64,000 nt of DNA from CAVSRC01 sp963798195 (GCA_963798195.1 CAWCSF010000010.1:1178001-1242000), one strand, 5' to 3'; counted from the first letter of the stretch, positions 16,766 to 26,238 are shown. Translations and numbers: made by a program. Notes: generated from the sequence alone by a model not told the origin.

Positions 16766-18574
16766 ATGACCAAGGACTACGAAATTCCGGGGAAAGCGTT
16801 GGGGATCAAGGATCCCGAAGTCTTTGCCCACAACCTGGCGCGACTGGTCGAGGAGGCCGGCAAGGCCGCCTCCGCATATCTCAAGCCCCGCGAAGAGGGA
16901 AAGACGTCGATCGAGGTCGATGGCTTCGTCCAGGATGTCGTCAAGACACTGACCAAGGTCGGCGAATACTGGACGAGCGCCCCGGACCGCGCTGTGGAGG
17001 CGCAAAACCGCCTCCTCACCAGCTACATGGGCCTGTGGGCCTCCAGCATGAAGCGCATGATGGGCGAACCGGCCCCGCCTTCGGTCGAACCGGACGCACG
17101 CGACCGCCGCTTCTCCGACCCGGATTGGAGCGGCAACCAGTTCTTCGATTTCATCAAGCAGTTCTACCTCATCACCAGTCGCTGGGCGGAGGCGATGGCG
17201 GAGGACGCGAAGGGCCTCGACCCGCACACGCGCCAGAAGGCGGCGTTCTACGTCAAGCAGATCGCAAGCGCCCTCGCCCCATCCAATTTCGTGCTGACCA
17301 ATCCCGAGTTGCTGCGCGAAACGCTCGCGAGCGACGCCAGCAATCTCGTCCGCGGCATGCACATGCTGGCCGAGGATATCAGGGCCGGCGGTGGCAACCT
17401 CAAGATCCGGCAGTCGGACGGCTCGAAGTTCAAGCTCGGCGAGACCCTCGCGAACACGCCAGGCAAGGTGGTCCACCAGAACGACGTGTGCCAGCTGATC
17501 CAGTATGCGGCGACCACCGGGACGGTGTTCAAGCGGCCGCTATTGATCGTGCCGCCGTGGATCAACAAGTTTTATGTCCTCGACCTGACGCCCGAGAAAT
17601 CCTTCATCCGCTGGTGCGTCGAACAGGGTCACACCGTGTTCGTGATCTCGTGGGTCAATCCGGATCGAAAACAGGCAAAGAAGAGCTTCGAGCACTACAT
17701 GCGCGAAGGCATCTTCGAGTCGATCGACGCGATCACCGACATCACCGGATCCGACGAGGTGGACACCGCTGCCTACTGCGTTGGCGGCACTCTGCTTTCC
17801 GTTGCCCTCGCCTACGCCGCGGAGACCGGCGACAAGCGCATCCGTTCCGCGACGCTGTTTGCAACCCAGGTCGATTTTTCCGAAGCCGGTGACCTTCAGG
17901 TGTTCGTCGACGAGGAGCAGATCGCCGCGGTCGAAGAGAAGATGGACGTGCGTGGCTATCTCGAAGGCCGCAACATGCACGTGGCGTTCAACATGCTGCG
18001 GCCCGACGATCTCATCTGGCCCTACGTCATCGGCAACTATTTCAAGGGCAAGGAGCCCTCGCCTTTCGATCTGCTGTACTGGAATTCCGACACCACGCGG
18101 ATGCCCGCGGCGAACCACTCGTTCTACCTCCGCAACTGCTACCTCGATAACAAGCTGTCGCGTGGCGAGATGGAGGTCGCCGGAATCCGGCTCGACCTCG
18201 GCAAGGTCAAGATTCCGATTTTCAACCTCGCCGCGCGCGAGGATCACATCGCGCCGCCACGCTCTGTCTTCTACGGTTCGTCATTCTTCGGCGGCAAAGT
18301 GACCTTCGTGCTCGCCGGCTCCGGTCACATCGTGGGGGTGGTCAACCCACCAGCGCGCAACAAGTACCAATACTGGACCGGCCCGGCGCCACGCGGCGAC
18401 GGCTTCAAGGCCTGGATGGAGAAGGCCAGGGAGCACCCGGGCTCATGGTGGCCGCACTGGCAGGAATGGGTCGAAAAGCTCGGCAAGACCCGCGTGAAGG
18501 CACGCCCGATCGGCAACAAGAAATACAAGCCGATCGAGGATGCGCCGGGCAGCTACGTGCGGGTAAAGTCCTAG
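16766..18574 (+). CDS. phaC: Class I poly(3-hydroxyalkanoate) synthase
   Basis: 602 aa, normal for class I. An N-terminal PhaC domain precedes an alpha/beta-hydrolase core. The lipase-like box is YCVGG with catalytic Cys near residue 338; the Asp is in REDHIAPP and the His in GSGHIVG. It polymerises 3-hydroxyacyl-CoA into storage polyester on granule surfaces. GTG (16763) and ATG (16766) are adjacent possible starts; ATG is used. No phasin, phaA, phaB or phaR is in the window. The gene ends 1 bp from the convergent transglycosylase. Confidence 0.96.
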   Translation: MTKDYEIPGKALGIKDPEVFAHNLARLVEEAGKAASAYLKPREEGKTSIEVDGFVQDVVKTLTKVGEYWTSAPDRAVEAQNRLLTSYMGLWASSMKRMMGEPAPPSVEPDARDRRFSDPDWSGNQFFDFIKQFYLITSRWAEAMAEDAKGLDPHTRQKAAFYVKQIASALAPSNFVLTNPELLRETLASDASNLVRGMHMLAEDIRAGGGNLKIRQSDGSKFKLGETLANTPGKVVHQNDVCQLIQYAATTGTVFKRPLLIVPPWINKFYVLDLTPEKSFIRWCVEQGHTVFVISWVNPDRKQAKKSFEHYMREGIFESIDAITDITGSDEVDTAAYCVGGTLLSVALAYAAETGDKRIRSATLFATQVDFSEAGDLQVFVDEEQIAAVEEKMDVRGYLEGRNMHVAFNMLRPDDLIWPYVIGNYFKGKEPSPFDLLYWNSDTTRMPAANHSFYLRNCYLDNKLSRGEMEVAGIRLDLGKVKIPIFNLAAREDHIAPPRSVFYGSSFFGGKVTFVLAGSGHIVGVVNPPARNKYQYWTGPAPRGDGFKAWMEKAREHPGSWWPHWQEWVEKLGKTRVKARPIGNKKYKPIEDAPGSYVRVKS

Positions 18575-18575
18575 C

Positions 18576-19781
18576 CTACCCGGCCCGCAGCCGATTCAGC
18601 AGTGCCGCGTCGGGATAGGAATCCGCCGGCAGGCCGAGCTTCATCTGCACGTCTTTGACCGCCGCCCGCGTCTGCGCGCCGATGACGCCATCGATCTTGC
18701 CGACATCGTAACCGCGTGCCGTGAGCAACTTCTGAACCTCGCGCACGTCACCTGCGCTCAGCGACACTGCGTTGCCGCGCGATACCTTGGGCGCACCGGC
18801 CAGCCGCGCAGCGAGGTACGCCGCGGTCGTCGAGTAAACGAGCGAATTGTTCCACTCGAGATAGACGTCGAAATTCGGGTACGCGAGGAACGCCGGCCCG
18901 TTACGTCCCATCGGAAGATGCAAGGCCGCATTCGGTCCGTTGGTATTCAGCGGCTTGCCGTTTGGTTGAGTCACACCCCAAGCGGCCCATTGCGACAGCG
19001 GCAACTTGATTGAGATGTCCGCCTGGTCCCACGGCAGCTCTTTGGTTAGGCGCACCTCCTGCAACCACGGCTGACCGCGCTGCCAGCCGAGGGCCTTGAT
19101 GTAGTTAGCCGCCGAAGCAAGTGCATCCGGCGCACTGCGCAACATGTTGACCTTGCCGTCGTTATCGAAGTCGACGCCGTAGTCGAGGTAGCGCGCGGGG
19201 ATGAACTGAAGCTGCCCCAACTCGCCCGCCCACGGTCCGCGCATTTCGCCTGCGGTCAGGTCTCCGCGGTCGATGAGTTTGACGGCCGCAAGCAGTTGCG
19301 TGCGGAAAAGGTCCGGACGACGGCAGTCATATGCCAGCGTTGCCAGTGAGGTCAGCGTCGGTCCATCGCCGATGAAGGCGCCGAAATCGGTCTCGAGGCC
19401 CCAGTATGAGGTAAGCACCGCGGCCGGCACGCCGAACTGCTTCTCGATCGCCGCAAACGTGTTCTTGTACTTCGCAATGTTGGCCGGACCTTGGGTCAGG
19501 CGATGGCTCGACACCATCCGGTCCGAGAACTGCAGAAAATCCTGCGTAAAGACGCCCTGGGCACGATCCTTCTTGATGATCGCCGGGTCGAATCGAACGT
19601 TGCCGAGCGCGGAGTTGATCGCGCCGCGCGACATCCCCTTCGACGCGGCTTCGGCGCGCACGCCATCGAGCCACGCGTCGAAGCTGCCTTCCTTCTGGCA
19701 TCCGGCGGCCAATGCCGGATTGGCCGCCACGACGGCGATCGCGGCAACAGCGAAAATCGTTCTCAGTCCTAGGGCCTTCAT
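18576..19781 (-). CDS. Lytic murein transglycosylase (MltB-like) with peptidoglycan-binding domain
   Basis: 401 aa. A signal peptide (LRTIFAVAAIAVVAANPALAA) precedes an SLT_2/MltB catalytic domain; the catalytic Glu is in YWGLETDFGAF, and AGELGQLQFIPARYLDYGVD is the family's conserved active-site wall. A PG_binding_1 domain (VREVQKLLTARGYDVGKIDG) closes the chain. It cleaves glycan strands to 1,6-anhydro-muropeptides in the periplasm. A cysteine follows the cleavage site, but the lipobox is poor, so a soluble periplasmic form is favoured. The ATG at 19781 fits the signal peptide. Confidence 0.9.
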   Translation of the reverse strand: MKALGLRTIFAVAAIAVVAANPALAAGCQKEGSFDAWLDGVRAEAASKGMSRGAINSALGNVRFDPAIIKKDRAQGVFTQDFLQFSDRMVSSHRLTQGPANIAKYKNTFAAIEKQFGVPAAVLTSYWGLETDFGAFIGDGPTLTSLATLAYDCRRPDLFRTQLLAAVKLIDRGDLTAGEMRGPWAGELGQLQFIPARYLDYGVDFDNDGKVNMLRSAPDALASAANYIKALGWQRGQPWLQEVRLTKELPWDQADISIKLPLSQWAAWGVTQPNGKPLNTNGPNAALHLPMGRNGPAFLAYPNFDVYLEWNNSLVYSTTAAYLAARLAGAPKVSRGNAVSLSAGDVREVQKLLTARGYDVGKIDGVIGAQTRAAVKDVQMKLGLPADSYPDAALLNRLRAG

Positions 19782-19867
19782 CAGCCATCCTTGCGTCTGA
19801 ATCGCCCACCCCGCGAGGACTATAGGCAGACCAATCAGGCTGTGGGAAGGCGCAGTCCGACGACCCG

Positions 19868-21350
19868 TCAGCGGGCCAGGCACTCGAACCGGCGCCGGTC
19901 CCCGCCCGGCCGCACCTCCGGCTCGGCTCCGAGATGCATCACCGGATCGCCGTCGCCCCGGTAGGAGGGCCATAGCGGCAGTCCCGCGCCGTTCGGGTCT
20001 CCTGCAACGATGAAATTGGTCCAGTACCGCGACATTCCGGCGGCCGTCTGACGGTCACCGCCCGTGTAAATCCACGGAAATGCGTCCAGCGTATCGAGGG
20101 CATACATGATCTCGGCCGCGTGAAAAGCGCCGGCTTCCGCCACCGGCCGGCCCTCCGAACCAGTCGGCCGGAACCTGCGGTTCCCAGTCGAACCGGTAGC
20201 GATAAACCTCAGCCTTTCCGGTCTTTTTCTGCGCCTCCAGCCATGCCCAGGTCGGCTGGATGATCACCAGATCGCCGCCGAGTTCACGCGCCGATCGCGC
20301 CGCGGCCTCCGCGCTGTCAGCGGGATAGAGCGCCAGGACATCCGCCGCCCGATCCCCGACCCGCTGCTTCACAATCTCGGCGAATGGCGCCGTGGCGTCG
20401 CGTGAAATGTCGAAGTTGAACCCCTCGTCGCGGTTCCAGCCTGCCAGCAAGGCGACATCGTTTTGCCGTCCTGCGGCGAAGATCGTTGCGGGCGAGTCAG
20501 GCAGAAAGTGTCCGTCCACGATCGGCCAAAAGCGCTCGCCGGTCTGGGCTTCGACAATGCGTTCGGCCGGCACCGAGCGAAGCTCGGCCAGCGACGCCAC
20601 GCCAAGTTTCTCCGCAAACGCGATGCCCATGCGCTCGGCAGTTGCCAGCGTGAGATCGCGCGCTGTCGCCGGTGGCGGGAACATCGCCCCGCTTTGTCCG
20701 ATGGCGCGCTGGAAGAGCCCGGCCGCCAGCGGCGAAGCCATCAGCGCGGACACAGAGATTGAGCCGGCCGACTCCCCCGCAATCGTCACGCAATCGGGAT
20801 CGCCACCGAAAGCGGCGATGTTGCGCTTGACCCAGGCAAGCGCCGCGAGTTGATCCAGCAGCCCATAGTTTCCCGACGCACCAGCCTCGGTCGTCAGGTC
20901 CGGATGTGCCAGGAAGCCGAGCGCGCCCAAGCGATGATTTGCGGTGACGACAACCATTCCGCGGGCGGCGAGATTACCGCCGTCGTAGCGCGGCTCGGCG
21001 CCGTGGCCCACGACAAAGCCCCCACCATGGATCCAGAAGAGCACAGGTAAACGGTCAGCCGCATCTCGCGTTGGCGTCCACACATTCAGATAGAGACAGT
21101 CCTCGGAGACGCCGGGCGCCAGCGGGTCGATGTCGTCGAAGACGACGCCCTGCATCGCATTGGAGCCGAACTGGTTGGTGTCCCGGACACCGCTCCACGG
21201 CGCGGCCGGAATCGGCGCTCTCCACCGCAAATCTCCGACCGGGGGAGCCGCAAACGGGATGCCTTTGTAGACACGCACCCCGTCCGCGTTGGCCGGCGGC
21301 ACTGCCAGCGCGCCGGTCTCGACGCGAAGGCTTGCCGCTTCAGCCGTCAC
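19868..21350 (-). pseudogene. Type-B carboxylesterase, frameshifted as sequenced
   Basis: Alpha/beta-hydrolase of the carboxylesterase/cholinesterase family, about 493 aa if repaired. Visible: oxyanion hole HGGGFVVGHG, nucleophile GESAGS, and, after the break, AGAFHAAEI carrying the catalytic His. The frame shifts at a CCC run (20151-20153); deleting one base joins ADWFGGRP to VAEAGAFH. As sequenced, the product ends with unrelated residues at 20055 and lacks the catalytic His. The start is GTG at 21350, 5 nt after the metY stop with GGGAG upstream, so it is probably cotranscribed with metY. Substrate unknown. Confidence 0.82.
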
Positions 21351-21355
21351 TGCGA

Positions 21356-22642
21356 TCAGGCTCCCGCCAGAGCCTGATCGAGATCCGCGATAATGTCCGC
21401 GACATCCTCGATGCCGACCGACAGGCGCACGACATCCGGCCCGGCACCGGCGGCCTTGCGCTGCTCGTCACTGAGCTGGCTGTGGGTCGTCGACCAAGGG
21501 TGGATGATCAGACTCCGAGTGTCACCGATATTGGCGAGGTGCGAGAACAGCTTGACGCTGGAGACCAGCTTGATCCCCGCCTCCGAACCGCCCTCGACCC
21601 CAAAGGTCAGCACGGCGCCCGCGCCTTTCGGGCAGTATTTCTGCGCGAGTTGGTGGTAGCGGTCACCCGGCAGGCCGGCGTAGCTGACCCACGACACCTT
21701 GTCGTGGCCCGCCAGATATTCGGCCACCGCTTTGGCGTTGTCTGAGTGTTTCTGCATCCTGAGCGGCAACGTCTCCGAGCCGGTGAGGATCAGGAATGAG
21801 TTGAACGGCGAGATCGCGGGGCCGAGATCGCGCAGGCCGAGGACGCGGCAGGCGATGGCGAAGGCGAAGTTGCCGAAGGTCTCGCCGAGAACCATGTCGT
21901 TGTATTCCGGACGCTTCTCGGAAAGCATCGGATAGCGCTTTGATGCCATCCAGTTGAACTTGCCACCGTCGACGATGATGCCGCCGATGGAATTGCCGTG
22001 GCCGCCGATGAACTTGGTCATCGAATGCACGATAATATCCGCGCCATGGTCGAAGGGCCGGCAGAGGTAGGGCGTCGCCAGCGTGTTGTCGACGATCAGC
22101 GGTACCCCTGCCCGCTTGGCGATCGCTGCGATACCGGCGATATCTGTGACGACGCCGCCCGGATTGGCGATCAACTCGACGAAGATCGCCTTGGTCTTCG
22201 GGCCGACGGCCTTCTCGAAACTCGCAAGGTCGTCGATATCCGCCCATTTCACCGTCCAGCCGAAGCTTTTGAACGAGTGGTTGAACTGGTTGATCGAGCC
22301 GCCATAGAGCTGGCGGGCGGCGACGAACTCGTCCCCAGGCTGCATCAGCGCGTGCAAGGTGACGAGTTGGGCCGCGTGACCGGAAGCAACCGCAAGCGCG
22401 GCGGTGCCGCCTTCGAGCGCCGCGATACGCTGCTCCAGCACGTCGCTGGTCGGGCTCATGATGCGCGTGTAGATATTGCCGAACGCTTGCAGGCCGAACA
22501 GCGACGCGGCGTGATCCGCGTCGTTGAAGACGTAGGAGGCCGTTTGGTAGATCGGCGTGATACGGGCGCCGGTCGTCGGGTCGGGTTTCGCACCGGCGTG
22601 AACCGCCAGCGTGGAAAATCCGGGTACGCGGTCTTCAGGCAT
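21356..22642 (-). CDS. metY: O-acetylhomoserine sulfhydrylase (aminocarboxypropyltransferase)
   Basis: 428 aa Cys/Met-metabolism PLP enzyme. The PLP lysine is in HSMTKFIGGHG; GNIYTRIMSPT and VDNTLATPYLCRP are family motifs, and length plus the insertion FNWMASKRYP fit the MetY branch rather than cystathionine lyases or synthases. It makes homocysteine from O-acetylhomoserine and sulfide, downstream of hom. The ATG at 22642 follows GAAGGGAG. A carboxylesterase follows in the same transcription unit. No SAM-II riboswitch could be recognised in the 129-bp leader. Confidence 0.94.
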   Translation of the reverse strand: MPEDRVPGFSTLAVHAGAKPDPTTGARITPIYQTASYVFNDADHAASLFGLQAFGNIYTRIMSPTSDVLEQRIAALEGGTAALAVASGHAAQLVTLHALMQPGDEFVAARQLYGGSINQFNHSFKSFGWTVKWADIDDLASFEKAVGPKTKAIFVELIANPGGVVTDIAGIAAIAKRAGVPLIVDNTLATPYLCRPFDHGADIIVHSMTKFIGGHGNSIGGIIVDGGKFNWMASKRYPMLSEKRPEYNDMVLGETFGNFAFAIACRVLGLRDLGPAISPFNSFLILTGSETLPLRMQKHSDNAKAVAEYLAGHDKVSWVSYAGLPGDRYHQLAQKYCPKGAGAVLTFGVEGGSEAGIKLVSSVKLFSHLANIGDTRSLIIHPWSTTHSQLSDEQRKAAGAGPDVVRLSVGIEDVADIIADLDQALAGA

Positions 22643-22771
22643 TTCTCGCTCCCTTCGTCTTTCGGCCGTTCACCCGGCCACGGCGGCTATCCCTAGACCC
22701 TGACCGCGCATGAATCCAAAGCAAAAGCTGCCTTGTCAGCCCGGGGCAAGCGGAACGCATTTGCGCGCGTC

Positions 22772-23200
22772 CTAGAGACCGAGCCGCGCGTGATCGACCA
22801 TGATGCAGCGATCCATGACCACGGCGATACCCGCCGCTCGCGCCCGCTCCGCGGCAACTTCGTCGCGAAGACCAAGCTGCATCCAGATCGATTTCGGCAG
22901 AATGGAGAGCGCCAGCGCCTCATTCACCACGCCACCGAGCGCATCGCGGCGGCGGAATATGTCGACAATATCGACCGGCTCGGGCACATCCGCGAGCCGC
23001 GCATGAACGGTCTGGCCCAGAATCTCTTTGCCGGCATGACCCGGGTTGATGGGGATCACGCGATAGCCGTGTCGGATCAGGTATTGCATCACGCCGTGGC
23101 TGGGCCGCACCGGATTTTGCGACGCACCAACCACCGCAATCGTTTGGCCGGGAGCCAGGACTTTGCGGAGTTGTGCCTCAAGTTGGGCTGAATCGTTCAC
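22772..23200 (-). CDS. CoA-binding domain protein (YccU-like)
   Basis: 142 aa single Rossmann-like CoA_binding domain: TIAVVGASQNPVRPSHGVM is the nucleotide-binding loop and YRVIPINPGH the second strand. Family members bind CoA or acyl-CoA; physiological role unknown. The GTG start at 23200 has AGGAG 6-8 nt upstream. It lies upstream of metY on the same strand with a 129-bp gap, an arrangement common in related genomes. Confidence 0.9.
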   Translation of the reverse strand: MNDSAQLEAQLRKVLAPGQTIAVVGASQNPVRPSHGVMQYLIRHGYRVIPINPGHAGKEILGQTVHARLADVPEPVDIVDIFRRRDALGGVVNEALALSILPKSIWMQLGLRDEVAAERARAAGIAVVMDRCIMVDHARLGL

Positions 23201-23377
23201 GCCGGCTCCTGTTGTTGTGATGTGAAGAGCGTGGTGCCCACGTCAGTTGAGTGTGCCGTTTTCGCAACGGCCGATGTCATTTTGGAGTCACCGCTATGCG
23301 GCACCATTGGCATTTGTTAGTAGAGGTTTACGCGAATGCCGGGGGGCGTCGTTCCGTGGTCCCAAGAGGCAATTCCC

Positions 23378-24052
23378 ATGCGTACAAGTTTCCTTGCAAT
23401 AGCAGTAGGCGTTTCGGCGCTAAGCGTGTCGGTAGCGAATGCCGCCGACCTCTACCAGCCGCCGCCTGCGTCCTCCCCGATCTACGCGCCGACGCCGGTC
23501 GCATCGTGGACAGGCTTCTATCTGGGCATTCACGGTGGCGGTGCCTGGGGCAACTCGACTTCCAATTCCCCCGCGGATTTTAGCGTGAACGGACCGTATG
23601 TTGGTGCCCAGGCTGGGTACAACTGGCAGTTCGGCGGTCCCTGGGTGCTTGGCGTCGAGGCCGACATCAGCTGGAGCGGCGTTAATGGCGTGCGTTCACC
23701 GCCTGCTGCGCCGGTGACCACGACGCAGGACCTTGACTGGTTCGGCACGATCCGCGGCCGGCTTGGCTACTCGATGGGCGATTGGATGCCCTACGTGACC
23801 GGCGGCTGGGCCTATGGCAGTGCAACCCGTACGAACAGCGGGTTCCTGGGCGGAACCGCAAGCGCCTCGCACACCGGGTGGACCGCGGGCTTGGGCGTCG
23901 AGTGGGCTTTCGCTCAAAACTGGACGATGAAGGGCGAATACAAGTACGTCGATTTTGGTTCTTCGACCTACACCTACTCCCCCGGCGGCGGCGTCAACTC
24001 GGTCGACATGAAGTTGCACACCTTGGAATTGGGCCTGAACTACAAGTTCTGA
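23378..24052 (+). CDS. Outer-membrane beta-barrel protein (Omp25/porin-like family)
   Basis: 224 aa. A signal peptide ends at VANAAD, then a short Pro-rich segment, then an 8-strand barrel of the Rhizobiales Omp25/31 type: WTGFYLGIHGGGAW is the characteristic first strand, GWTAGLGVEWAFAQNW and KGEYKYVDFG are later strands, and the chain ends LGLNYKF with the terminal Phe needed for BAM insertion. Structural or host-interaction roles are known for relatives; none can be assigned here. The ATG at 23378 is at the signal peptide start; a strong terminator follows. Confidence 0.92.
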   Translation: MRTSFLAIAVGVSALSVSVANAADLYQPPPASSPIYAPTPVASWTGFYLGIHGGGAWGNSTSNSPADFSVNGPYVGAQAGYNWQFGGPWVLGVEADISWSGVNGVRSPPAAPVTTTQDLDWFGTIRGRLGYSMGDWMPYVTGGWAYGSATRTNSGFLGGTASASHTGWTAGLGVEWAFAQNWTMKGEYKYVDFGSSTYTYSPGGGVNSVDMKLHTLELGLNYKF

Positions 24053-24067
24053 CCTCCGATTTCTCTG

Positions 24068-24096
24068 AAAACCCCGGCCTTGCCGGGGTTTTCTTT
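24068..24096 (+). terminator. Rho-independent terminator of the Omp gene
   Basis: An 11-bp perfect stem, AAAACCCCGGC (24068-24078) with GCCGGGGTTTT (24082-24092), around a CTT loop, followed by CTTT, 15 bp after the stop codon. Confidence 0.92.
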
Positions 24097-24110
24097 ACCT
24101 CATATGAGGT
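24097..24110. repeat. Perfect 14-bp palindrome
   Basis: ACCTCATATGAGGT lies between the Omp terminator and the rplM promoter, about 60 bp upstream of the -35 box. It could be an operator; only this copy was noticed. Confidence 0.45.
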
Positions 24111-24168
24111 ATCCATATACCGCTCAATCAAACCTATGATTTCATTGCATGTTTTCCGAAGAAACCGC

Positions 24169-24197
24169 TTGACCTAGCCGGCGACCTCTCCTAAGAA
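24169..24197 (+). promoter_or_regulatory. Sigma-70-type promoter of rplM-rpsI
   Basis: TTGACC (24169-24174) and TAAGAA (24192-24197) are spaced by 17 nt. Transcription would start near 24204, directly before a GC hairpin and about 53 nt before the rplM start. Confidence 0.6.
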
Positions 24198-24208
24198 ACC
24201 GGCCAACC

Positions 24209-24228
24209 GGCGGCGCTTCAGCGCCGCC
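24209..24228 (+). promoter_or_regulatory. 5' leader hairpin of rplM-rpsI mRNA
   Basis: GGCGGCGC (24209-24216) and GCGCCGCC (24221-24228) form a perfect 8-bp stem with a TTCA loop, 28 bp upstream of the rplM ATG. Its place at the very 5' end of the transcript suggests a stabilising or autoregulatory leader; L13 autoregulation is known elsewhere but this structure has not been matched to it. Confidence 0.5.
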
Positions 24229-24256
24229 TTCCTGTTTCCAACCGCCGGAAACCACC

Positions 24257-24721
24257 ATGAAAACCTTCAATCTCAAGCCGGCCGACGTCGAGAAGAAGTG
24301 GGTCGTTATCGACGCCAGCGGCCTGGTCGTCGGACGCCTCGCGGCTATCGTTGCCCGGCGCCTGCGCGGCAAGCACCGCCCGACCTACACGCCCCATGTC
24401 GATTGTGGCGACAACGTCATCGTCATCAATGCGGAGAAGGTGGCGTTCACCGGCCGCAAGCGGGAAGACAAGAAGTACTACTGGCACACCGGCTGGATTG
24501 GCGGGATCAAGGAGCGCACCGCTGCCAAGATCCTCGACGGCCGTTTCCCGGAGCGCGTGGTCGAGAAAGCCGTGGAGCGGATGCTTCCGGAAGGCCCCCT
24601 CGCCCGCCAGCAGCTCAAGAATCTCCGCGTTTACAAGGGTACCGAACACCCGCACGCCGCACAGCAGCCGGAAGCGATCGACATCGCTGGTCTGAGCCGC
24701 AAGAACGTAAGGATTGCCTGA
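24257..24721 (+). CDS. rplM: 50S ribosomal protein L13
   Basis: 154 aa. Conserved L13 features: KKWVVIDASGLVVGRLA at the N-terminus, GDNVIVINAEKVAFTGRK, and PERVVEKAVERMLP with KNLRVYKGTEHPH. It is an early 23S rRNA-binding protein of the large subunit. First gene of the rplM-rpsI operon; the rpsI start lies 1 nt past its stop. Confidence 0.98.
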   Translation: MKTFNLKPADVEKKWVVIDASGLVVGRLAAIVARRLRGKHRPTYTPHVDCGDNVIVINAEKVAFTGRKREDKKYYWHTGWIGGIKERTAAKILDGRFPERVVEKAVERMLPEGPLARQQLKNLRVYKGTEHPHAAQQPEAIDIAGLSRKNVRIA

Positions 24722-24722
24722 T

Positions 24723-25187
24723 ATGGCCGACCTGCAGTCTCTCCAGGATCTCGCCACCCAAGTGCCGGCCGCGCCGGTCCACGTGCAGAAGCTCGATTCC
24801 CTGGGCCGTGCCTACGCCACGGGCAAGCGCAAGAACGCTGTCGCCCGCGTATGGGTGACGCGCGGCGCCGGGCGCATCTTCGTCAACGACAAGGACTTCA
24901 CCGAGTATTTTGCTCGGCCAGTGCTCCAGATGATCCTGCGCCAGCCGATCCTGACGGCGAACCGCGACGGCCAGTACGACGTCCGCGCCACGGTTTCCGG
25001 CGGCGGGCTCTCCGGTCAGGCAGGCGCGCTGCGCCATGGCATCTCGCGCGCGCTCACCTACTACGAGCCCGAACTGCGGACCGCACTCAAGAAGGCCGGC
25101 TTCCTCACGCGCGATTCCCGCGTGGTGGAGCGCAAGAAGTACGGCCGCGCCAAGGCCCGACGTTCCTTCCAGTTCTCCAAGCGCTGA
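24723..25187 (+). CDS. rpsI: 30S ribosomal protein S9
   Basis: 154 aa. It has the S9 core YATGKRKNAVARVWV and the C-terminal basic tail ending KARRSFQFSKR, which reaches the P-site tRNA. The N-terminal ~35 residues are an extension typical of alphaproteobacterial S9. The ATG at 24723 has AAGGA within the end of rplM. A strong terminator follows, so argC is a separate unit. Confidence 0.98.
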   Translation: MADLQSLQDLATQVPAAPVHVQKLDSLGRAYATGKRKNAVARVWVTRGAGRIFVNDKDFTEYFARPVLQMILRQPILTANRDGQYDVRATVSGGGLSGQAGALRHGISRALTYYEPELRTALKKAGFLTRDSRVVERKKYGRAKARRSFQFSKR

Positions 25188-25210
25188 TCGGCGCTCCCGC
25201 GTCCCATATC

Positions 25211-25239
25211 AAGGGCGGGCCGATCGGCCCGCCCTTTTT
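25211..25239 (+). terminator. Rho-independent terminator of rplM-rpsI
   Basis: An 11-bp perfect stem, AAGGGCGGGCC (25211-25221) with GGCCCGCCCTT (25226-25236), a GATC loop, then TTT. Confidence 0.93.
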
Positions 25240-25287
25240 GTTTGTCCGCAATCCGGCTATCTGCTGGACTGAAACGGAGGACCTACC

Positions 25288-26238
25288 GTGGTTGCCACTG
25301 TCTTCATCGATGGCGAGGTCGGCACGACCGGCCTGCAAATCCGGACCCGGCTCGAAGGCCGCAGCGACCTTCGCCTGCTGTCGATCGCGCCGGAGCGGCG
25401 CAAGGACGCCGCCGCCCGTTCGGACCTGCTCAATAGCGCCGATGCTGTGATCCTGTGCCTGCCGGACGACGCGGCGCGGGAGGCGGTCGGCCTGATCAAG
25501 AGCAACAGCACCAAGGTCATCGACGCCTCTACGGCGCACCGTGTCGCCGATGGCTGGATTTTCGGCTTCCCCGAGATGGACACGGCACAGCGGTCAAAGG
25601 TTGCCGAGGCCAGCCGCGTGTCCAATCCAGGCTGCTGGTCAACCGGCGCTATCGGCCTTATTCGTCCGCTGGCTGCCGCTGGCCTTCTCCCGGCGGACAC
25701 CGCGCTGACGATCTTCGGCATCTCTGGCTATTCCGGCGGCGGCAAATCGCTGATCGCGGAATTCGAGGATACGAGCGCCGCCAATTTCACCCAGGACGCC
25801 GTCCGCATTTACGCCCTGCCCCTGAAGCACAAGCACGTGCCCGAGATCATGAAGCATGGCGGACTGACCGTGCGGCCGGTCTTCGCGCCGAGCGTCGGCC
25901 GCTACTACAAGGGCATGATCGTCGAGGTGCCGATGCATCTCGACCTCCTCCGGGGCAAGCCTGCCTTGGCGGACGTGCATTACATCCTGTCGCAGCACTA
26001 TGAGGGCGAGCAGTTCATCGAAGTCGCGACGCTCGCGGAGTCCGCGGCGTTGACGGGGCTCCAGCCCGAGGCGCTGAACGGCACGAACCGCATGAAGCTG
26101 TTCGTGTTCGGGTCCGACGACGTCCGGCAGGCGCGACTGGTGGCCCTCCTCGACAACCTCGGCAAGGGCGCTTCCGGCGCGGCGGTGCAGAACCTCAACC
26201 TGATGCTTGGCCTCGACGAGGCGGCCGGCCTCGCCTGA
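25288..26238 (+). CDS. argC: N-acetyl-gamma-glutamyl-phosphate reductase
   Basis: 316 aa, the shorter (type 2) ArgC. NADP-binding N-terminus FIDGEVGTTGLQI, catalytic Cys in SNPGCWSTG (about residue 117), and active-site His in LKHKHVPEI. It reduces N-acetylglutamyl phosphate to the semialdehyde in arginine synthesis. GTG start at 25288 with GGAGGA 7 nt upstream. Its place directly after rpsI is conserved in Hyphomicrobiales. Arginine is also the substrate of the decarboxylase at 34802. Confidence 0.96.
   Translation: MVATVFIDGEVGTTGLQIRTRLEGRSDLRLLSIAPERRKDAAARSDLLNSADAVILCLPDDAAREAVGLIKSNSTKVIDASTAHRVADGWIFGFPEMDTAQRSKVAEASRVSNPGCWSTGAIGLIRPLAAAGLLPADTALTIFGISGYSGGGKSLIAEFEDTSAANFTQDAVRIYALPLKHKHVPEIMKHGGLTVRPVFAPSVGRYYKGMIVEVPMHLDLLRGKPALADVHYILSQHYEGEQFIEVATLAESAALTGLQPEALNGTNRMKLFVFGSDDVRQARLVALLDNLGKGASGAAVQNLNLMLGLDEAAGLA

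Noticed and set aside
22643..22771. SAM-II riboswitch in the metY leader
   Set aside because: The region has a GGCCG/CGGCC hairpin, but the conserved SAM-II pseudoknot elements, including the CUAAA-type 3' strand, could not be found.
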